Below, one piece after another: positions 48,472 to 57,765 of a DNA stretch of 64,000 nucleotides (position 1 is its first letter; the number at the start of each line of letters is the position of its first letter). The stretch spans positions 186,001-250,000 of the forward strand of contig NZ_JANHJR010000001.1 in NCBI RefSeq assembly GCF_024495425.1, read 5' to 3'. Origin of the DNA: Haloarchaeobius litoreus (GTDB lineage: Archaea > Halobacteriota > Halobacteria > Halobacteriales > Natrialbaceae). Below the pieces are notes generated by a model that worked only from the letters and a program-made list of their open reading frames with translations, was not told where the DNA came from and did not search any database. Position numbers and translations under genes: made by a program.

Positions 48472-48867
48472 ATGCACAGGGAGCAGTTCACGGTCGAGAC
48501 CGAGGAGCGCCTGACCACCGTCGACGTGACCGACCGCGTCCGCGCTGCAATCCCGGACGACGCGACCGGGCTCTGTACCGTCGCGACCGGGCACACGACG
48601 GCGGGAATCGTCGTGCAGGAGGGCGAACCACGGCTCCGCGAGGATATCGAGGCGTTCCTCGCCGACCTGGTGCCCGACGACGGCTGGCGGCACGACGAGA
48701 TCGACGACAACGCCGACTCGCACCTGCGGGCGACCGTCGCGGGGCGGGACATCTCCACCCCCGTCGAGGACGGCAAGCCTGAACTCGGCTCGTGGGGGTC
48801 CGTGCTGTTCGTCGAGTGCGACGGTCCGCGGCGGCGGACCGTCGAGGTGTGCGTGCTCGAGGGGTAG
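48472..48867 (+). CDS. yjbQ: YjbQ/UPF0047 family protein
   Basis: A 131-aa protein with the UPF0047 pattern: LCTVATGHTTAGIVVQEGEP (His/Thr pocket), HLRATVAGRDISTPVEDGKPELGSWGSVLFVECDGPRRR. Family members form trimers, and some have weak thiamine-phosphate synthase-like activity; the real role is uncertain. The start at 48472 (MHREQFTVETEERL) fits the family. Divergent from the surface-protein gene, convergent with the glycerophosphodiesterase gene. Confidence 0.88.
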   Translation: MHREQFTVETEERLTTVDVTDRVRAAIPDDATGLCTVATGHTTAGIVVQEGEPRLREDIEAFLADLVPDDGWRHDEIDDNADSHLRATVAGRDISTPVEDGKPELGSWGSVLFVECDGPRRRTVEVCVLEG

Positions 48868-48870
48868 GCG

Positions 48871-49539
48871 TCAGCGCCCGAGCACGTCGCTGCGGTCGCT
48901 GACCACGCCGTCGACGCCACAGAGGCCGAGCAGGCGGACGATGCTCGGTGAGTGGACCGTCCAGACGTTCACCTCGATGCCGGCGTCGTGGGCGCGCGGG
49001 ACGAGCTTCGAGAGCAGCGGGAGGAAGTAGTGGGGGTGGACGTAGTCGCAGCCGAGTTCGACCGCCGTGGCGACCGGTCGGTTCCGGAGGCTGTCGGTGA
49101 GGAAGGCGGTCGGAACCGAGGGCGCGGCGTCGCGGGCCTCGGCGAGGGCCGCCTGTTCGAACGAGGAGAGCATCGCGTCGCCGTCGTGGCTCGCCAGCGT
49201 CTCGGCGACCTCGCTGGTCACGCCGACCTCCTTGCACTCGACGTTGAGTGCGAGGGAGTCCGGCACCGCGTCGAGGACCTCGTCGAGCGTCGGGACGCCC
49301 TCGCCGGAGCCGAGGACGTCGAGGGCGGCGAGTTCGTCCCGGGTGAGGTCGGCGACCCGCCCCGTTCCGTCGGTGACTCGGTCGACCGTCCCGTCGTGGT
49401 GGACGACCACCTCGCCGCTGGCACACCGTCGCACGTCGAGCTCCATCACGTCGGCGTCGGAGCTGGCGGCGTGTTCGAGCGCGGCCAGCGTGTTCTCGGG
49501 TGCCTCGTCGGCGAACCCGCGGTGGGCGATGAGTCGCAC
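48871..49539 (-). CDS. Glycerophosphodiester phosphodiesterase
   Basis: A 222-aa GDPD-family TIM barrel. The catalytic His and metal ligands are seen as LIAHRGFADEAPENT, MELDVRRC and VVVHHDGTVDRVTDGTG; the later ligand is in LNVECKE. It ends in DGVVSDRSDVL, typical of the family. It hydrolyses glycerophosphodiesters to glycerol-3-phosphate and alcohol; in archaea the natural substrate may be glycerol-1-phosphate-based. No signal peptide is present. Confidence 0.92.
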   Translation of the reverse strand: MRLIAHRGFADEAPENTLAALEHAASSDADVMELDVRRCASGEVVVHHDGTVDRVTDGTGRVADLTRDELAALDVLGSGEGVPTLDEVLDAVPDSLALNVECKEVGVTSEVAETLASHDGDAMLSSFEQAALAEARDAAPSVPTAFLTDSLRNRPVATAVELGCDYVHPHYFLPLLSKLVPRAHDAGIEVNVWTVHSPSIVRLLGLCGVDGVVSDRSDVLGR

Positions 49540-49664
49540 ACGCGCCCTGTCGCTCCGAGCGCAATTACGCGTTTCGTCGCCCGGTCCGGACCGTCCTACG
49601 AATCACCAAAACCAATCACCATTAACACAAGACACTTACCACTGGCCTCGGTGCCTTCGGTCGT

Positions 49665-50498
49665 ATGAGAGGTAGACGGAATTATCTCAAGCGTCTCGGT
49701 GGAATCACCCTTGGAACAGCCGCGCTCGGTGCGGCAGCATCGAACGCTGCCGCAACGGCGAGCACGTATTAGGACGACTCGACGGAGGGCACGTGGCACT
49801 CCGGCTGGCAGTCCTACGACGCCTACAACGAGCTCGACAACAGGTCGGCGACGTTCGAGGAGAACCTGACGTACTCCTTCTCGCCGGCCCAGCCGGCACC
49901 GTTCGGCGAGTGGAGCGTCTACCTGAGCGCGTTCTCGACGACCGTCTGTACGTACGACGACACGGACGACCTCGCCCCCCTCGTCGGCTACAAGAAGACC
50001 AAGTTCAACTGGAAGGAATCCCAGGACCAGCACGTCGAGTACCCCGAGAGCGGCAACGACGACTGGATCGGTGGGCACAACCACGACGAGAACGACGACC
50101 TCTTCTGGGAGACGGTCGAGTTCGGCGTGGACACGGCCGAGTACGTCATCAGCCTCGCCGACGAGGTCGTCCCCGACCCGGTCGGGCCGCTCCTCGACAC
50201 GAAGAACTACATCCAGGAGGTCGTCGAGTTCGCCGACGACATCGGGGGCTGGTGGGACAACTGGAACTCCGCGAGCTACGAGTGGCGCGACCACAACCGC
50301 GCGCTCCACACCTCGTTCGTGATGGTCGAGCTCGACCAGCTCGAACCCGGCGCGTCCATCGAGATCGACATGGAGACGTTCGCCAACCAGCGCCGGAACC
50401 CGCCGGAGGCCGGCGGCTCCGGCATCGGCTGGCAGCGCCGCTCCAACCTCTCGAACACCCTGACGGCTCCGGACTACGAGTCGCCCGACCCGACGTAG
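49665..50498 (+). pseudogene. Tat-secreted protein gene interrupted by an in-frame TAG
   Basis: The ATG at 49665 opens a Tat signal peptide (MRGRRNYLKRLGG, then an Ala/Gly-rich hydrophobic stretch and ASTY). Codon 36 (49770-49772) is TAG. The same frame continues without another stop for 241 codons to TAG at 50498. It encodes an acidic, Trp-rich secreted-type domain (GTWHSGWQSYDAYNEL, WWDNWNSASYEWRDHN) with no known family. One point change would restore a 277-aa protein. It may be a recent pseudogene, a sequencing error or a read-through case. The domain after the stop keeps haloarchaeal codon use. Confidence 0.75.
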
Positions 50499-50630
50499 TT
50501 CCCACCGTTCGACCCGGCTCGGCCGCGGGCTGCCGGCGACGTGTGGCATCCGGGTCGCCTGTCGCCCGGTTTAACGACACGTCTCACGACGGCCGAACCG
50601 CTTTCTTGGTCGGGGCGATTCGTTCGGACG

Positions 50631-52580
50631 ATGACCGGGCCGTTCGGACGCTCGACCACGCGCGTCGCACTCCTCGTCGCCGCGGTCGTGGTCGTCGCCG
50701 TCGCAGCGTTCGAGCAGGCCGTCTCGCGGCTCTACCTGCTGAACTTCAGTACGGCCGGCCCCAACGCGTCGGCGGCCCTGGCCGTACTGCTCGTGAGCGC
50801 ACCCGTCGTCGGCCTCGCGAGCAGTCTCCCCGACCGCGCGCGGACACGTGCGTCGACCGGTGGCGCACTCGCCGTCCCCGTCCTGCTGGCTGTCGCGCTG
50901 CTGGGCTCGCCGGTCACCGCCGCCGTCGCGGCCAGCACGGTCGGTGCCGTCACGCTCCTGTTGCTCGTCGCCGTACTCGTCCGCCGGCCTGCTACGGTGA
51001 CTCCCGGTGCGGCTCTCGGCCTCCTCGCGGTCGTTCTCCACCGGTCGCTGCTCGACGGCACGCCACTCTACGCGACGACGGCGGGGCGCGTGGTGCTGTT
51101 CGGCCTCGCCCTCTGCGTCGCCGGCGGCTGGTTCGTCCGGCCCCGACACGAGGACACCCCTCCCTCGTTCGACGCCGACGTGGCGCCGCTCGCGCTGTTC
51201 CTGTTCGTCGAGGCGGCGTTCCTCGGGGCACCCGGTGCGGTGGCGACGTGGGGGCTGACCAGTCCGACGACGGCGACGGCTGCCGCGGCTGCCGGGCTCG
51301 CGCTCGCGGGGGGTCTCGTCGCGCTCCGCGGCCCGCCGGCCCGCGTGACGCTGCCGGTGCTCGCCGGCGGGCTCGTCCTCGCCGTCGCCGACCTCCTCTG
51401 GCTCGGCCTGACGGCGGGAGCCGCGGTCGGCGTCGCCCAGGCCTGTGTCGTCGGGCTGCTCGCGCGGGGTGCGGCCGACGCTCGCTCGTCCTGCTGGCGC
51501 TGGGGCCCCGCAGCCATGGGGCAGCTGTTCGCCGTCGTCCTGCTGTTCCTGTTCATCTCGTCACTGAACTGGGCGTACATGCCCGCGCCGCTGGACTCGC
51601 TGACGCGCGGCCGGAGCGGGCTGTTCCTCCTCGCGCTCTCTGCAACGGTGCCGGCGGCAGTCGCCCTGACGGCGTGGGGGGCGCGCGCGGCAGCGGCGAA
51701 CGCCCCCGCTCCAGACAGCGCCGGCACCGACCTCGCGCCCGTCGACGGCGACCGACGGACCGCGCTGCTGGCGGTCGGGGGCGCGCTGGCGGGTGTCGGG
51801 TCAGTCGCCCTGCCCGACCGTCGTGGACCGGCCAGCGCCGAGGCCCGCCCGCTGACGGTCGCCACGTACAACGTCCACCAGTTCCTCGCACCCGACGGCG
51901 ACTACAACCTCGAAGCCGTCGCACGCGTGCTCCGCGAGACCGACGCCGGCATCGTCGGGCTGCAGGAGTCCGAGGGTAACCGGCTGACCTCGGGCACCGT
52001 CGACGGCGTGCGCTGGCTGGCCGACGAGCTGGGCTACTACCACGACTACGGCGCGCCGACCAGCGCCGCGAGCTACGGGGTCGCGCTGCTGTCGGCGTGG
52101 CCGGTCCGGGATACCGAGGTCGTCTCGCTGCCGACGCACGACTCGCCCCGCCGGCTGTCGATGCGGTCGGTCGTCGAGACGCCGGCCGGCGAGGTGCCCG
52201 TCGTCTGCACGCACTTCCAGACCCAGCAGGGCGACGACCCCGACGCGGTCGCGGTCCAGGGCGAGGCGGCGGAACGCGTGGTCGAACTCGCGGGCGACGA
52301 CCCCAGGACCGTGCTCCTCGGCGACTTCAACGTGACCCCCGGCGACGACCCGGCGTACCGCGTGCTCGCCGACGAGTTTACGGACGCCTGGCCGGCGGCC
52401 GCCGCCCGGTCGCCATCCGACGGCGGCACCTATCCCGCCGACGAGCCAGTCGAGCGCATCGACCACGTCTGGACTGGCGACGAGTGGTCGGTCCGGTCAG
52501 CGGCGACCCACGGCGGCTGGGACGCGTCCGACCACCGTGCCGTGTCGGCCGTACTTGAAGACCCCGACCAGTCCGTCTGA
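50631..52580 (+). CDS. Membrane-anchored endonuclease/exonuclease/phosphatase-family protein
   Basis: A 649-aa protein. Residues 1-390 hold about ten or eleven hydrophobic helices (VALLVAAVVVVAVAAFEQAV and so on). Residues about 405-645 form an EEP domain: VATYNVHQF (Asn), GIVGLQESEG (Glu), VVCTHFQTQQ, VLLGDFNVTPGDDP (Asp/Asn) and ASDHRAV (Asp/His) at the end, so the catalytic site is complete. It may cleave a phosphodiester outside or at the membrane, for example in a lipid; the substrate is unknown. The ATG at 50631 begins just before the first helix. Confidence 0.87.
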   Translation: MTGPFGRSTTRVALLVAAVVVVAVAAFEQAVSRLYLLNFSTAGPNASAALAVLLVSAPVVGLASSLPDRARTRASTGGALAVPVLLAVALLGSPVTAAVAASTVGAVTLLLLVAVLVRRPATVTPGAALGLLAVVLHRSLLDGTPLYATTAGRVVLFGLALCVAGGWFVRPRHEDTPPSFDADVAPLALFLFVEAAFLGAPGAVATWGLTSPTTATAAAAAGLALAGGLVALRGPPARVTLPVLAGGLVLAVADLLWLGLTAGAAVGVAQACVVGLLARGAADARSSCWRWGPAAMGQLFAVVLLFLFISSLNWAYMPAPLDSLTRGRSGLFLLALSATVPAAVALTAWGARAAAANAPAPDSAGTDLAPVDGDRRTALLAVGGALAGVGSVALPDRRGPASAEARPLTVATYNVHQFLAPDGDYNLEAVARVLRETDAGIVGLQESEGNRLTSGTVDGVRWLADELGYYHDYGAPTSAASYGVALLSAWPVRDTEVVSLPTHDSPRRLSMRSVVETPAGEVPVVCTHFQTQQGDDPDAVAVQGEAAERVVELAGDDPRTVLLGDFNVTPGDDPAYRVLADEFTDAWPAAAARSPSDGGTYPADEPVERIDHVWTGDEWSVRSAATHGGWDASDHRAVSAVLEDPDQSV

Positions 52581-52613
52581 AGGTTGAGGGGGCTGGCGTG
52601 CGAGAGAGTCACT

Positions 52614-53708
52614 ATGCAGATCACGGGCGTCACCCAGCACCACCTCAGCCACCAGCTCGACGGCCACTTCGAGCCGACGTGGATCCCGGGCTACCCGCAG
52701 TCCAGCCACGAGGTCGAGCTGTTCGAGGTCGAGACCGACGCGGGAATCACGGGCCTCTGTGCCAGCCCGAGCTTCGCGGGGGGGCTCTCCTACGAGACGC
52801 CCCTCTCGCTCTTTCTGACCGGCGAGGAACCGCACGACGTGGACGCCATCCGACGGAAGCTCGAGAGCATCGACCTCATCGGCCCACGGCCCTGGCACCT
52901 CGAACTCGCGCTGTGGGACATCATCGGCAAGGACGCCGGGAAACCCGTCTACGAGCTGCTCGGCGGGAGCGGCGACGCCATCCCGTGCTACGCGAGCACC
53001 GGCGAGGTGCAGGCGGCAGACGAGCGAATCGAGTACGTGCAGGACCGCGTCGACGAGGGGTTCCAGGCGGTGAAGCTCCGCGTCGCCGAGAAGGAGGACG
53101 TCGAGGTCGTGCGCGCCGTCCGCGAGTCGTTCCCGGACCTGCCGCTGATGGTCGACGCGAACAAGGGCTGGGCGGTTCGCGTGATGGCGAACGAGGAGCG
53201 CTGGCGCTACAAGGATGCTCTCGAAGTCGCCCGCGAACTGGCGGATATCGGCGGCATCGAGTGGTTCGAGGAGCCGCTGCCGAGGCACGACTACGAGGGC
53301 TACGCCCGGCTCCGCGAGGCGACGGACGTCCCCATCGCGGGCGGGGAGTTCAACGACCGCCCTGGCGAGCTGTATCGGTTCCTCGACCACGACGCACTCG
53401 ACGTGCTCCAGCCCGACGCCGCGCTCGCGACCGGCATCCGGGCGGGCGTGAGCGTCGCCGAGGCCGCCGAGGAACAGGGCGTCGAGTTCGTCCCGCACAC
53501 GTGGACGAACGGCATCGGCTTCGCGGCGAACCTCCACGTGATGGCCGCCGCGGGCTCGCCGTGGTGCGAGTTCCCCATCGAGCCGCCGTGGACGCCCGAG
53601 GTGCGTGACTTCCTCCTCGAAGGGACGTTCCACCACGAGGACGGGTACGTGACGCCCCCGGACGGCCCGGGCCTCGGCGTCGAACTCGACGGAGGTGTCC
53701 TCGGATGA
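52614..53708 (+). CDS. Enolase-superfamily dehydratase (mandelate racemase/muconate lactonizing type)
   Basis: A 364-aa enzyme. Capping-domain features are at the start (FEVETDAGITGLCASPS). The barrel holds the metal ligands Asp (PLMVDANKGW, near 180), Glu (WFEEPLPRHD, near 216) and Glu (IAGGEFNDR, near 241), and a His in FVPHTWTNG (near 293). A KLR segment (AVKLRVAEK) is in the place of the catalytic Lys. Such enzymes dehydrate sugar acids or racemise 2-hydroxy acids. It overlaps the aldehyde dehydrogenase gene by 4 nt, so the two likely work in one pathway, for example sugar-acid oxidation. Confidence 0.88.
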   Translation: MQITGVTQHHLSHQLDGHFEPTWIPGYPQSSHEVELFEVETDAGITGLCASPSFAGGLSYETPLSLFLTGEEPHDVDAIRRKLESIDLIGPRPWHLELALWDIIGKDAGKPVYELLGGSGDAIPCYASTGEVQAADERIEYVQDRVDEGFQAVKLRVAEKEDVEVVRAVRESFPDLPLMVDANKGWAVRVMANEERWRYKDALEVARELADIGGIEWFEEPLPRHDYEGYARLREATDVPIAGGEFNDRPGELYRFLDHDALDVLQPDAALATGIRAGVSVAEAAEEQGVEFVPHTWTNGIGFAANLHVMAAAGSPWCEFPIEPPWTPEVRDFLLEGTFHHEDGYVTPPDGPGLGVELDGGVLG

Positions 53709-55222
53709 GCCTCCCCGACGACGTGCTGACGAAGCACCGCTCGGTCGCCGAGGACGTGGTCGGCGAAGAGACCTACGGCCACCTCATCGGCGGCGAGTGG
53801 GTCGAGAGCGACGGCGGTGAGACGCGGACGACACACGACTCGACGACCGGCGAGCCGCTGGCCGAGGTCCAGCAGGGCACGAGAACCGACGTGGACCGCG
53901 CCGTCGCGGCGGCCCGGGAGGCGTTCGAGGGTCGCTGGGGCGAGAAGTCGCCACAGCAGCGCGCCGAGCTCCTGCACCAGATCGCCGATGTCGTCGAGGC
54001 GGAGAAGACGAGCATCGCCCGACTGGACTCGCTGGAGGTGGGCAAGCCGAACAAGCACTCGCTGCTCGTGGACAACACCATCGTCGTCGACCAGCTCAGG
54101 CACTTCGCGAGCCTGGCCCGGACCGCCGACTCGGGCCGCTGCCCGCCGTCGGGCGACGACAAGCACATCTACACGCGCCGGGAGCCCTACGGCGTCGTCG
54201 GCTGCATCAGCGCGTGGAACTTCCCGGCGATGTTCGTCGCCTGGAAGCTCGGGCCAGCACTGGCAGCGGGCAACAGCGTCGTCTACAAGCCGTCCTCGCG
54301 GGCGGCGCTGTCGACGCTCGAACTCGCCCGCGTCTTCGACCGGGTGCTCCCCGACGGGACGGTCAACGTCGTCACGGGGGCGGGCAGCGTCGTCGGCGAC
54401 GCCCTCACCGGCCACGAGGACGTGGCGAAGGTCAGCCTGACGGGCTCGACCGGAGCCGGGCAGGCGGCGATGCGGAACGCCGCGAACCGGGTCGCGCCCG
54501 TCTCACTCGAACTCGGCGGCAACAACCCGAACATCGTCTTTCCGGATGCGGACATCGACGACGCCGTCGAGGGGGCGCTGGTCGCGATGCTGTTCAACCA
54601 GGGCCAGCAGTGCACGGCGGGCTCGCGGCTGTTCGTCCACGAGGACGTGCGCGACGAGTTCTGCGAGACGCTGTACGCGCGGCTGGACCAACTCGGCGTC
54701 GGCGACCCGCTCTCGCCGCTGACCGACGTGGGCCCGCTCGTCGACCACGACCACGCGGACGAGGTCCGGGGCTACGTCGAGACCGCCCGGCAGGAGGGCG
54801 CGTCGGTGCTGTACGAGGGCGAGATTCCGGATGGGATGCGGGACGCACCGTTCGTCCCACCCACGCTACTCGGCGACGTTGGCGACGACGACACGGTCGC
54901 CGTCGAGGAGGTGTTCGGGCCGGTCGCGGCGCTGTTCACGTTCGAGTCCCGCGAGGAAGTGCTCGCCCGGGCGAACGACACCGAGTACGGGCTCGCGGCG
55001 GCGGTCTGGACGACCGACCTCGACCGCGCCCACGAGGTCGCGGCCGACCTCGAGGCCGGCACCGTGTGGGTGAACACCTACAACGACCTGTTCGAACCCG
55101 CGCCGTACGGCGGCTACAAGCAGTCAGGGCTCGGCCGCGAACTCGCGGCGGAAGCCCTCGACGACTACAGCCAGACGAAGTCGGTGAAGGTGAACCACGG
55201 CGACGTGCCGAACCTGGGCTGA
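53705..55222 (+). CDS. NAD(P)-dependent aldehyde dehydrogenase
   Basis: A 505-aa ALDH. The catalytic Cys is in GQQCTAGSR near 302, the general base Glu in SLELGGNNPNIV near 268, the Asn in SAWNFPAMFV near 168, the cofactor site is VSLTGSTGAGQA, and VEEVFGPVAAL follows. The closest functions are betaine-aldehyde-like and 2-oxoglutarate-semialdehyde-like dehydrogenases; coupling to the dehydratase gene by ATGA overlap suggests a sugar-acid pathway. A run TTTTTAC about 80 nt downstream could terminate the transcript. Confidence 0.93.
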   Translation: MSLPDDVLTKHRSVAEDVVGEETYGHLIGGEWVESDGGETRTTHDSTTGEPLAEVQQGTRTDVDRAVAAAREAFEGRWGEKSPQQRAELLHQIADVVEAEKTSIARLDSLEVGKPNKHSLLVDNTIVVDQLRHFASLARTADSGRCPPSGDDKHIYTRREPYGVVGCISAWNFPAMFVAWKLGPALAAGNSVVYKPSSRAALSTLELARVFDRVLPDGTVNVVTGAGSVVGDALTGHEDVAKVSLTGSTGAGQAAMRNAANRVAPVSLELGGNNPNIVFPDADIDDAVEGALVAMLFNQGQQCTAGSRLFVHEDVRDEFCETLYARLDQLGVGDPLSPLTDVGPLVDHDHADEVRGYVETARQEGASVLYEGEIPDGMRDAPFVPPTLLGDVGDDDTVAVEEVFGPVAALFTFESREEVLARANDTEYGLAAAVWTTDLDRAHEVAADLEAGTVWVNTYNDLFEPAPYGGYKQSGLGRELAAEALDDYSQTKSVKVNHGDVPNLG

Positions 55223-55302
55223 GGGGAGCGTTCCGGGAACGCCCTCACGGTCGACACCGGTTCGGCGGATGCGCGACCGCCCGAAAGCGACGCCACCGCC
55301 CA

Positions 55303-55331
55303 ATTTTTACATCAATATTCATTACATTTAA
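55303..55331 (+). promoter_or_regulatory. AT-rich terminator/promoter segment
   Basis: A T-run (AATTTTTAC) after the aldehyde dehydrogenase gene could act as terminator. It is followed by an AT-rich stretch ending in CATTTAAG (55324-55331), which lies about 28 nt before the ATG of the alcohol dehydrogenase gene and is its likely TATA box. Confidence 0.5.
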
Positions 55332-55356
55332 GCCGGTCGCTCCCGAACCGGGGACC

Positions 55357-56424
55357 ATGCGCGCAGTCGTATTCCAGGGTGCGGAGGAGCCCATGACAGT
55401 CGAGGACGTCGACCGCCCGTCGCCGGGCGACGACGACATCCTCGTCGAGACGGAGGCCTGTGGCATCTGCCGGTCGGACTGGCACGCCTGGCGCGGGGAC
55501 TGGGAGTGGATCGGCGTGATGCCCCAGCCCGGCCTCGTGTTCGGACACGAACCCGTCGGCACGGTCGTCGAGGTCGGGGACAACGTCGACCGGTTCTCGG
55601 TCGGCGACCGGGTCACCAACCCGTTCAACCTCGGCTGTGGCGGCTGTCACCACTGCCGCGACGGCCGCGGGAACATCTGCGAGCGCTCCATCCCGATGGG
55701 GTTCGTCCCGTTCCAGACCGGCGCGTTCGCCGAGTACTACTCGGTTCGGAACGCCGATTTCAACGCCGTCTCGCTCCCCGACGAGGTCGACCCGGTCGAC
55801 GTGGCCGGGCTCGGCTGTCGGTTCGCCACGGCGTTCCACGGGCTCGCCCACCGCGTCGACGTGACGCCCGGCGACTGGGTCGCGGTCCACGGCTGCGGGG
55901 GCGTCGGCCTCTCCGCGGTCCACGTCGCCGACGCGCTCGGCGCGAACGTCATCGCGGTCGACCTCTCCGCCGAGAAGCTGGAGCGCGCCCGCGACCTCGG
56001 CGCGGACCGCACCGTCGAGGTCGGCGAGGTGGACGACGTGCCACAGGCCGTCAAGAAGTTCACCGAGAGCTCGCGCGGGGCGGACGTGGCGGTGGACGCG
56101 CTCGGCATCGCCGAGACCTGCCGGAACGCGATGGACTCGCTGGGGAAGGGCGGCCAGCAGCTCCAGATCGGCATGACCACCAGCGAGGAGGGCGGCGAGG
56201 TCTCCCTGCCGGTGGACACGATGGTCACCGACGAGCGGGAGTTCTACGGCACCTACGGCATCCCACCGAACGAGTACGACGAGATATTCCGGATGATGCG
56301 GACCGGCAAGCTCGAACCCGGCCGCGTCGTCAGCGAGACCGTCTCGCTGGAGGAGGTTCCGGGCGTCGTCGAGGGGCTGGGCGACTACGAGACGGTCGGC
56401 ATCCCGGTCTGCGACGGGTTCTGA
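55357..56424 (+). CDS. Zinc-dependent alcohol dehydrogenase
   Basis: A 355-aa medium-chain dehydrogenase. Catalytic zinc ligands are in ACGICRSDWHAW (near 35-44) and VFGHEPVG (His-Glu near 64). A structural zinc loop CGGCHHCRDGRGNIC is present. The cofactor site is VHGCGGVGLSAVHVA near 183, with an Asp after it (VIAVDLS) that favours NAD. It oxidises an alcohol or sugar; the substrate is unknown. Its own TATA element at 55324 suggests a leaderless mRNA separate from the upstream genes. Confidence 0.93.
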   Translation: MRAVVFQGAEEPMTVEDVDRPSPGDDDILVETEACGICRSDWHAWRGDWEWIGVMPQPGLVFGHEPVGTVVEVGDNVDRFSVGDRVTNPFNLGCGGCHHCRDGRGNICERSIPMGFVPFQTGAFAEYYSVRNADFNAVSLPDEVDPVDVAGLGCRFATAFHGLAHRVDVTPGDWVAVHGCGGVGLSAVHVADALGANVIAVDLSAEKLERARDLGADRTVEVGEVDDVPQAVKKFTESSRGADVAVDALGIAETCRNAMDSLGKGGQQLQIGMTTSEEGGEVSLPVDTMVTDEREFYGTYGIPPNEYDEIFRMMRTGKLEPGRVVSETVSLEEVPGVVEGLGDYETVGIPVCDGF

Positions 56425-56506
56425 ACGCCGGGCGACGGCTCCGTCGCTTAAAGACACGACTCCGTCCGGGGGAACGGGTAAGGGCGAGCCGTGAGAACGA
56501 CGCTCC

Positions 56507-56938
56507 ATGGCCATCGCACTACCCAGCGAGGCGGACGAGTGGATCCAGGAGTGGCGAGAGAAGCTGAACGAGTCCGAACGCTACAGCGAGGTCGGCGAGG
56601 GCTGGGGCGTCGGCTTCGACGGCTCGTTCCTGTTCGTCATCGAGCCCGACGACACCTACGACGGCGACGCCATCCACCTCTACGTCGACCTGGAGGACGG
56701 CGAGTGCACCGCGGCCCGCATGGTCGACGGCGAGGACGCCGTGGACTGGGGGTTCGCGTTCCGCGGGAGCTACACGAACTGGAAGCGGCTCATCCACGGC
56801 GAGGCCGACCCCATCGAGGGGATGATGAGCGGCGAGTTCGACCTCGACGGGGACATGCAGAAGGTGCTCCAGTACAGCAACGCGGCGGTCGTGATGACCG
56901 AGAACGCCGGCGCGGTCGACACCGAGTTCGAGTACTGA
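56507..56938 (+). CDS. SCP-2 sterol-carrier-like protein
   Basis: A 143-aa protein with the SCP-2 fold pattern: an N-terminal helix (ADEWIQEWREKLNESERYSEVGEGW), a central beta sheet (GVGFDGSFLFVIEP...IHLYVDLEDG) and the helical end GMMSGEFDLDGDMQKVLQYSNAAVVMTENA, typical of SCP-2 proteins that bind lipids. The natural ligand in haloarchaea is not known. It lies between the alcohol dehydrogenase gene and an HTH-10 gene, 44 bp before the latter. Confidence 0.85.
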   Translation: MAIALPSEADEWIQEWREKLNESERYSEVGEGWGVGFDGSFLFVIEPDDTYDGDAIHLYVDLEDGECTAARMVDGEDAVDWGFAFRGSYTNWKRLIHGEADPIEGMMSGEFDLDGDMQKVLQYSNAAVVMTENAGAVDTEFEY

Positions 56939-56982
56939 CCCCACCCGAACCCTTTCCTGCCGACCCTCCGAACGACCGCACC

Positions 56983-57642
56983 ATGAAGTCCGTGGGGTTG
57001 CGTATCGAGCCGGAGGACGGGTCGTTCCCGGGTGTCGATTCGTCGCTGGCGGCGCTGCCGGACGTGCGTCGGGATGGGCTGTCCGTCCTCGACCGGCTGG
57101 GTGACGGCACCTACGCCATGCTGTACCGTGTCGTCGGTGGCGACGGCGACCAGCTGCGCGGCGTCCTCGCCGACCACGAGGAGGTGCTCGAGTTCGACGT
57201 GGTCGACGCGGGCGACCGACGTCACTACGTCTTCGTGAACGTCCTCGCGCGCGAGTCGGTCGACGCACTGCTCGACGTGGTCGAGGCGCACCGCCTCCTG
57301 CTCGACCCGCCGTTCCACGTCACCCCCGACGGGCTGCGCGTCACGGTCTCGGGTGACCCCGAGTCGCTCCGCGAGGCGTTCGCAGACGTCGACGCGCTGG
57401 ACGTCTCCATCGAAGTCGAGTGGACCGGCGGCTTCCGACCCGAGGAGCCGGCGGCGCTGACCCGGCTCACCGACCGCCAGCGCGAGGCCCTTCGCGTGGC
57501 CCACCGGCTCGGCTTCTACGAGACGCCACGCGAGGCCTCCTACGAGGAGATCGGTGCCGAGCTCGACTGTGCGCCCTCGACCGCGAACGAGCTCCTGCGG
57601 CGGGCCGAGGCGTGCGTCGTGGACGCGCTGCTCGACGGCTGA
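56983..57642 (+). CDS. HTH-10 (Bat-type) transcriptional regulator
   Basis: A 219-aa regulator of the same family as those at 11133 and 34773, but with a different N-terminal sensor part (MKSVGLRIEPEDGSFPGVDSSL). The HTH-10 domain reads LTDRQREALRVAHRLGFYETPREASYEEIGAELDCAPSTANELLRRAEACV in pattern. It precedes the multicopper oxidase group on the same strand and might control it or the genes upstream. Confidence 0.88.
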   Translation: MKSVGLRIEPEDGSFPGVDSSLAALPDVRRDGLSVLDRLGDGTYAMLYRVVGGDGDQLRGVLADHEEVLEFDVVDAGDRRHYVFVNVLARESVDALLDVVEAHRLLLDPPFHVTPDGLRVTVSGDPESLREAFADVDALDVSIEVEWTGGFRPEEPAALTRLTDRQREALRVAHRLGFYETPREASYEEIGAELDCAPSTANELLRRAEACVVDALLDG

Positions 57643-57699
57643 GTTCGCCGATTCCGTCGAAGCCCGATAGAGGCATCGAAACTGCTGCTGGCACCTGTT

Positions 57700-57713
57700 T
57701 TAGACACATCTAA
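57700..57713. promoter_or_regulatory. DtxR-like dyad upstream of the multicopper oxidase genes
   Basis: TTAGA-CACA-TCTAA is a perfect inverted repeat with a 4-nt spacer, the same geometry as the dyad at 1293-1306 (TTAGG-TCTG-CCTAA). It ends 20 nt before the TATA element, a good position for a metal-dependent repressor such as SirR/Idr. The regulator itself is not in this window. Confidence 0.55.
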
Positions 57714-57733
57714 CTTTGAGTATAGAAAGCAAC

Positions 57734-57742
57734 TATTATAAA
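57734..57742 (+). promoter_or_regulatory. TATA element of the multicopper oxidase/ZIP operon
   Basis: TATTATAAA centred at 57738 predicts transcription start at about 57765, one base before the ATG of the short frame at 57766. The surrounding 60 nt are markedly AT-rich. Confidence 0.6.
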
Positions 57743-57765
57743 CTGTGGGCCTACTAATCTACGGT

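Noticed and set aside
49770..49772. Pyrrolysine or selenocysteine recoding at the in-frame TAG
   Set aside because: TAG is not the selenocysteine codon; no pyl genes or recoding structure are visible, and many genes here end in TAG. A nonsense mutation is simpler.
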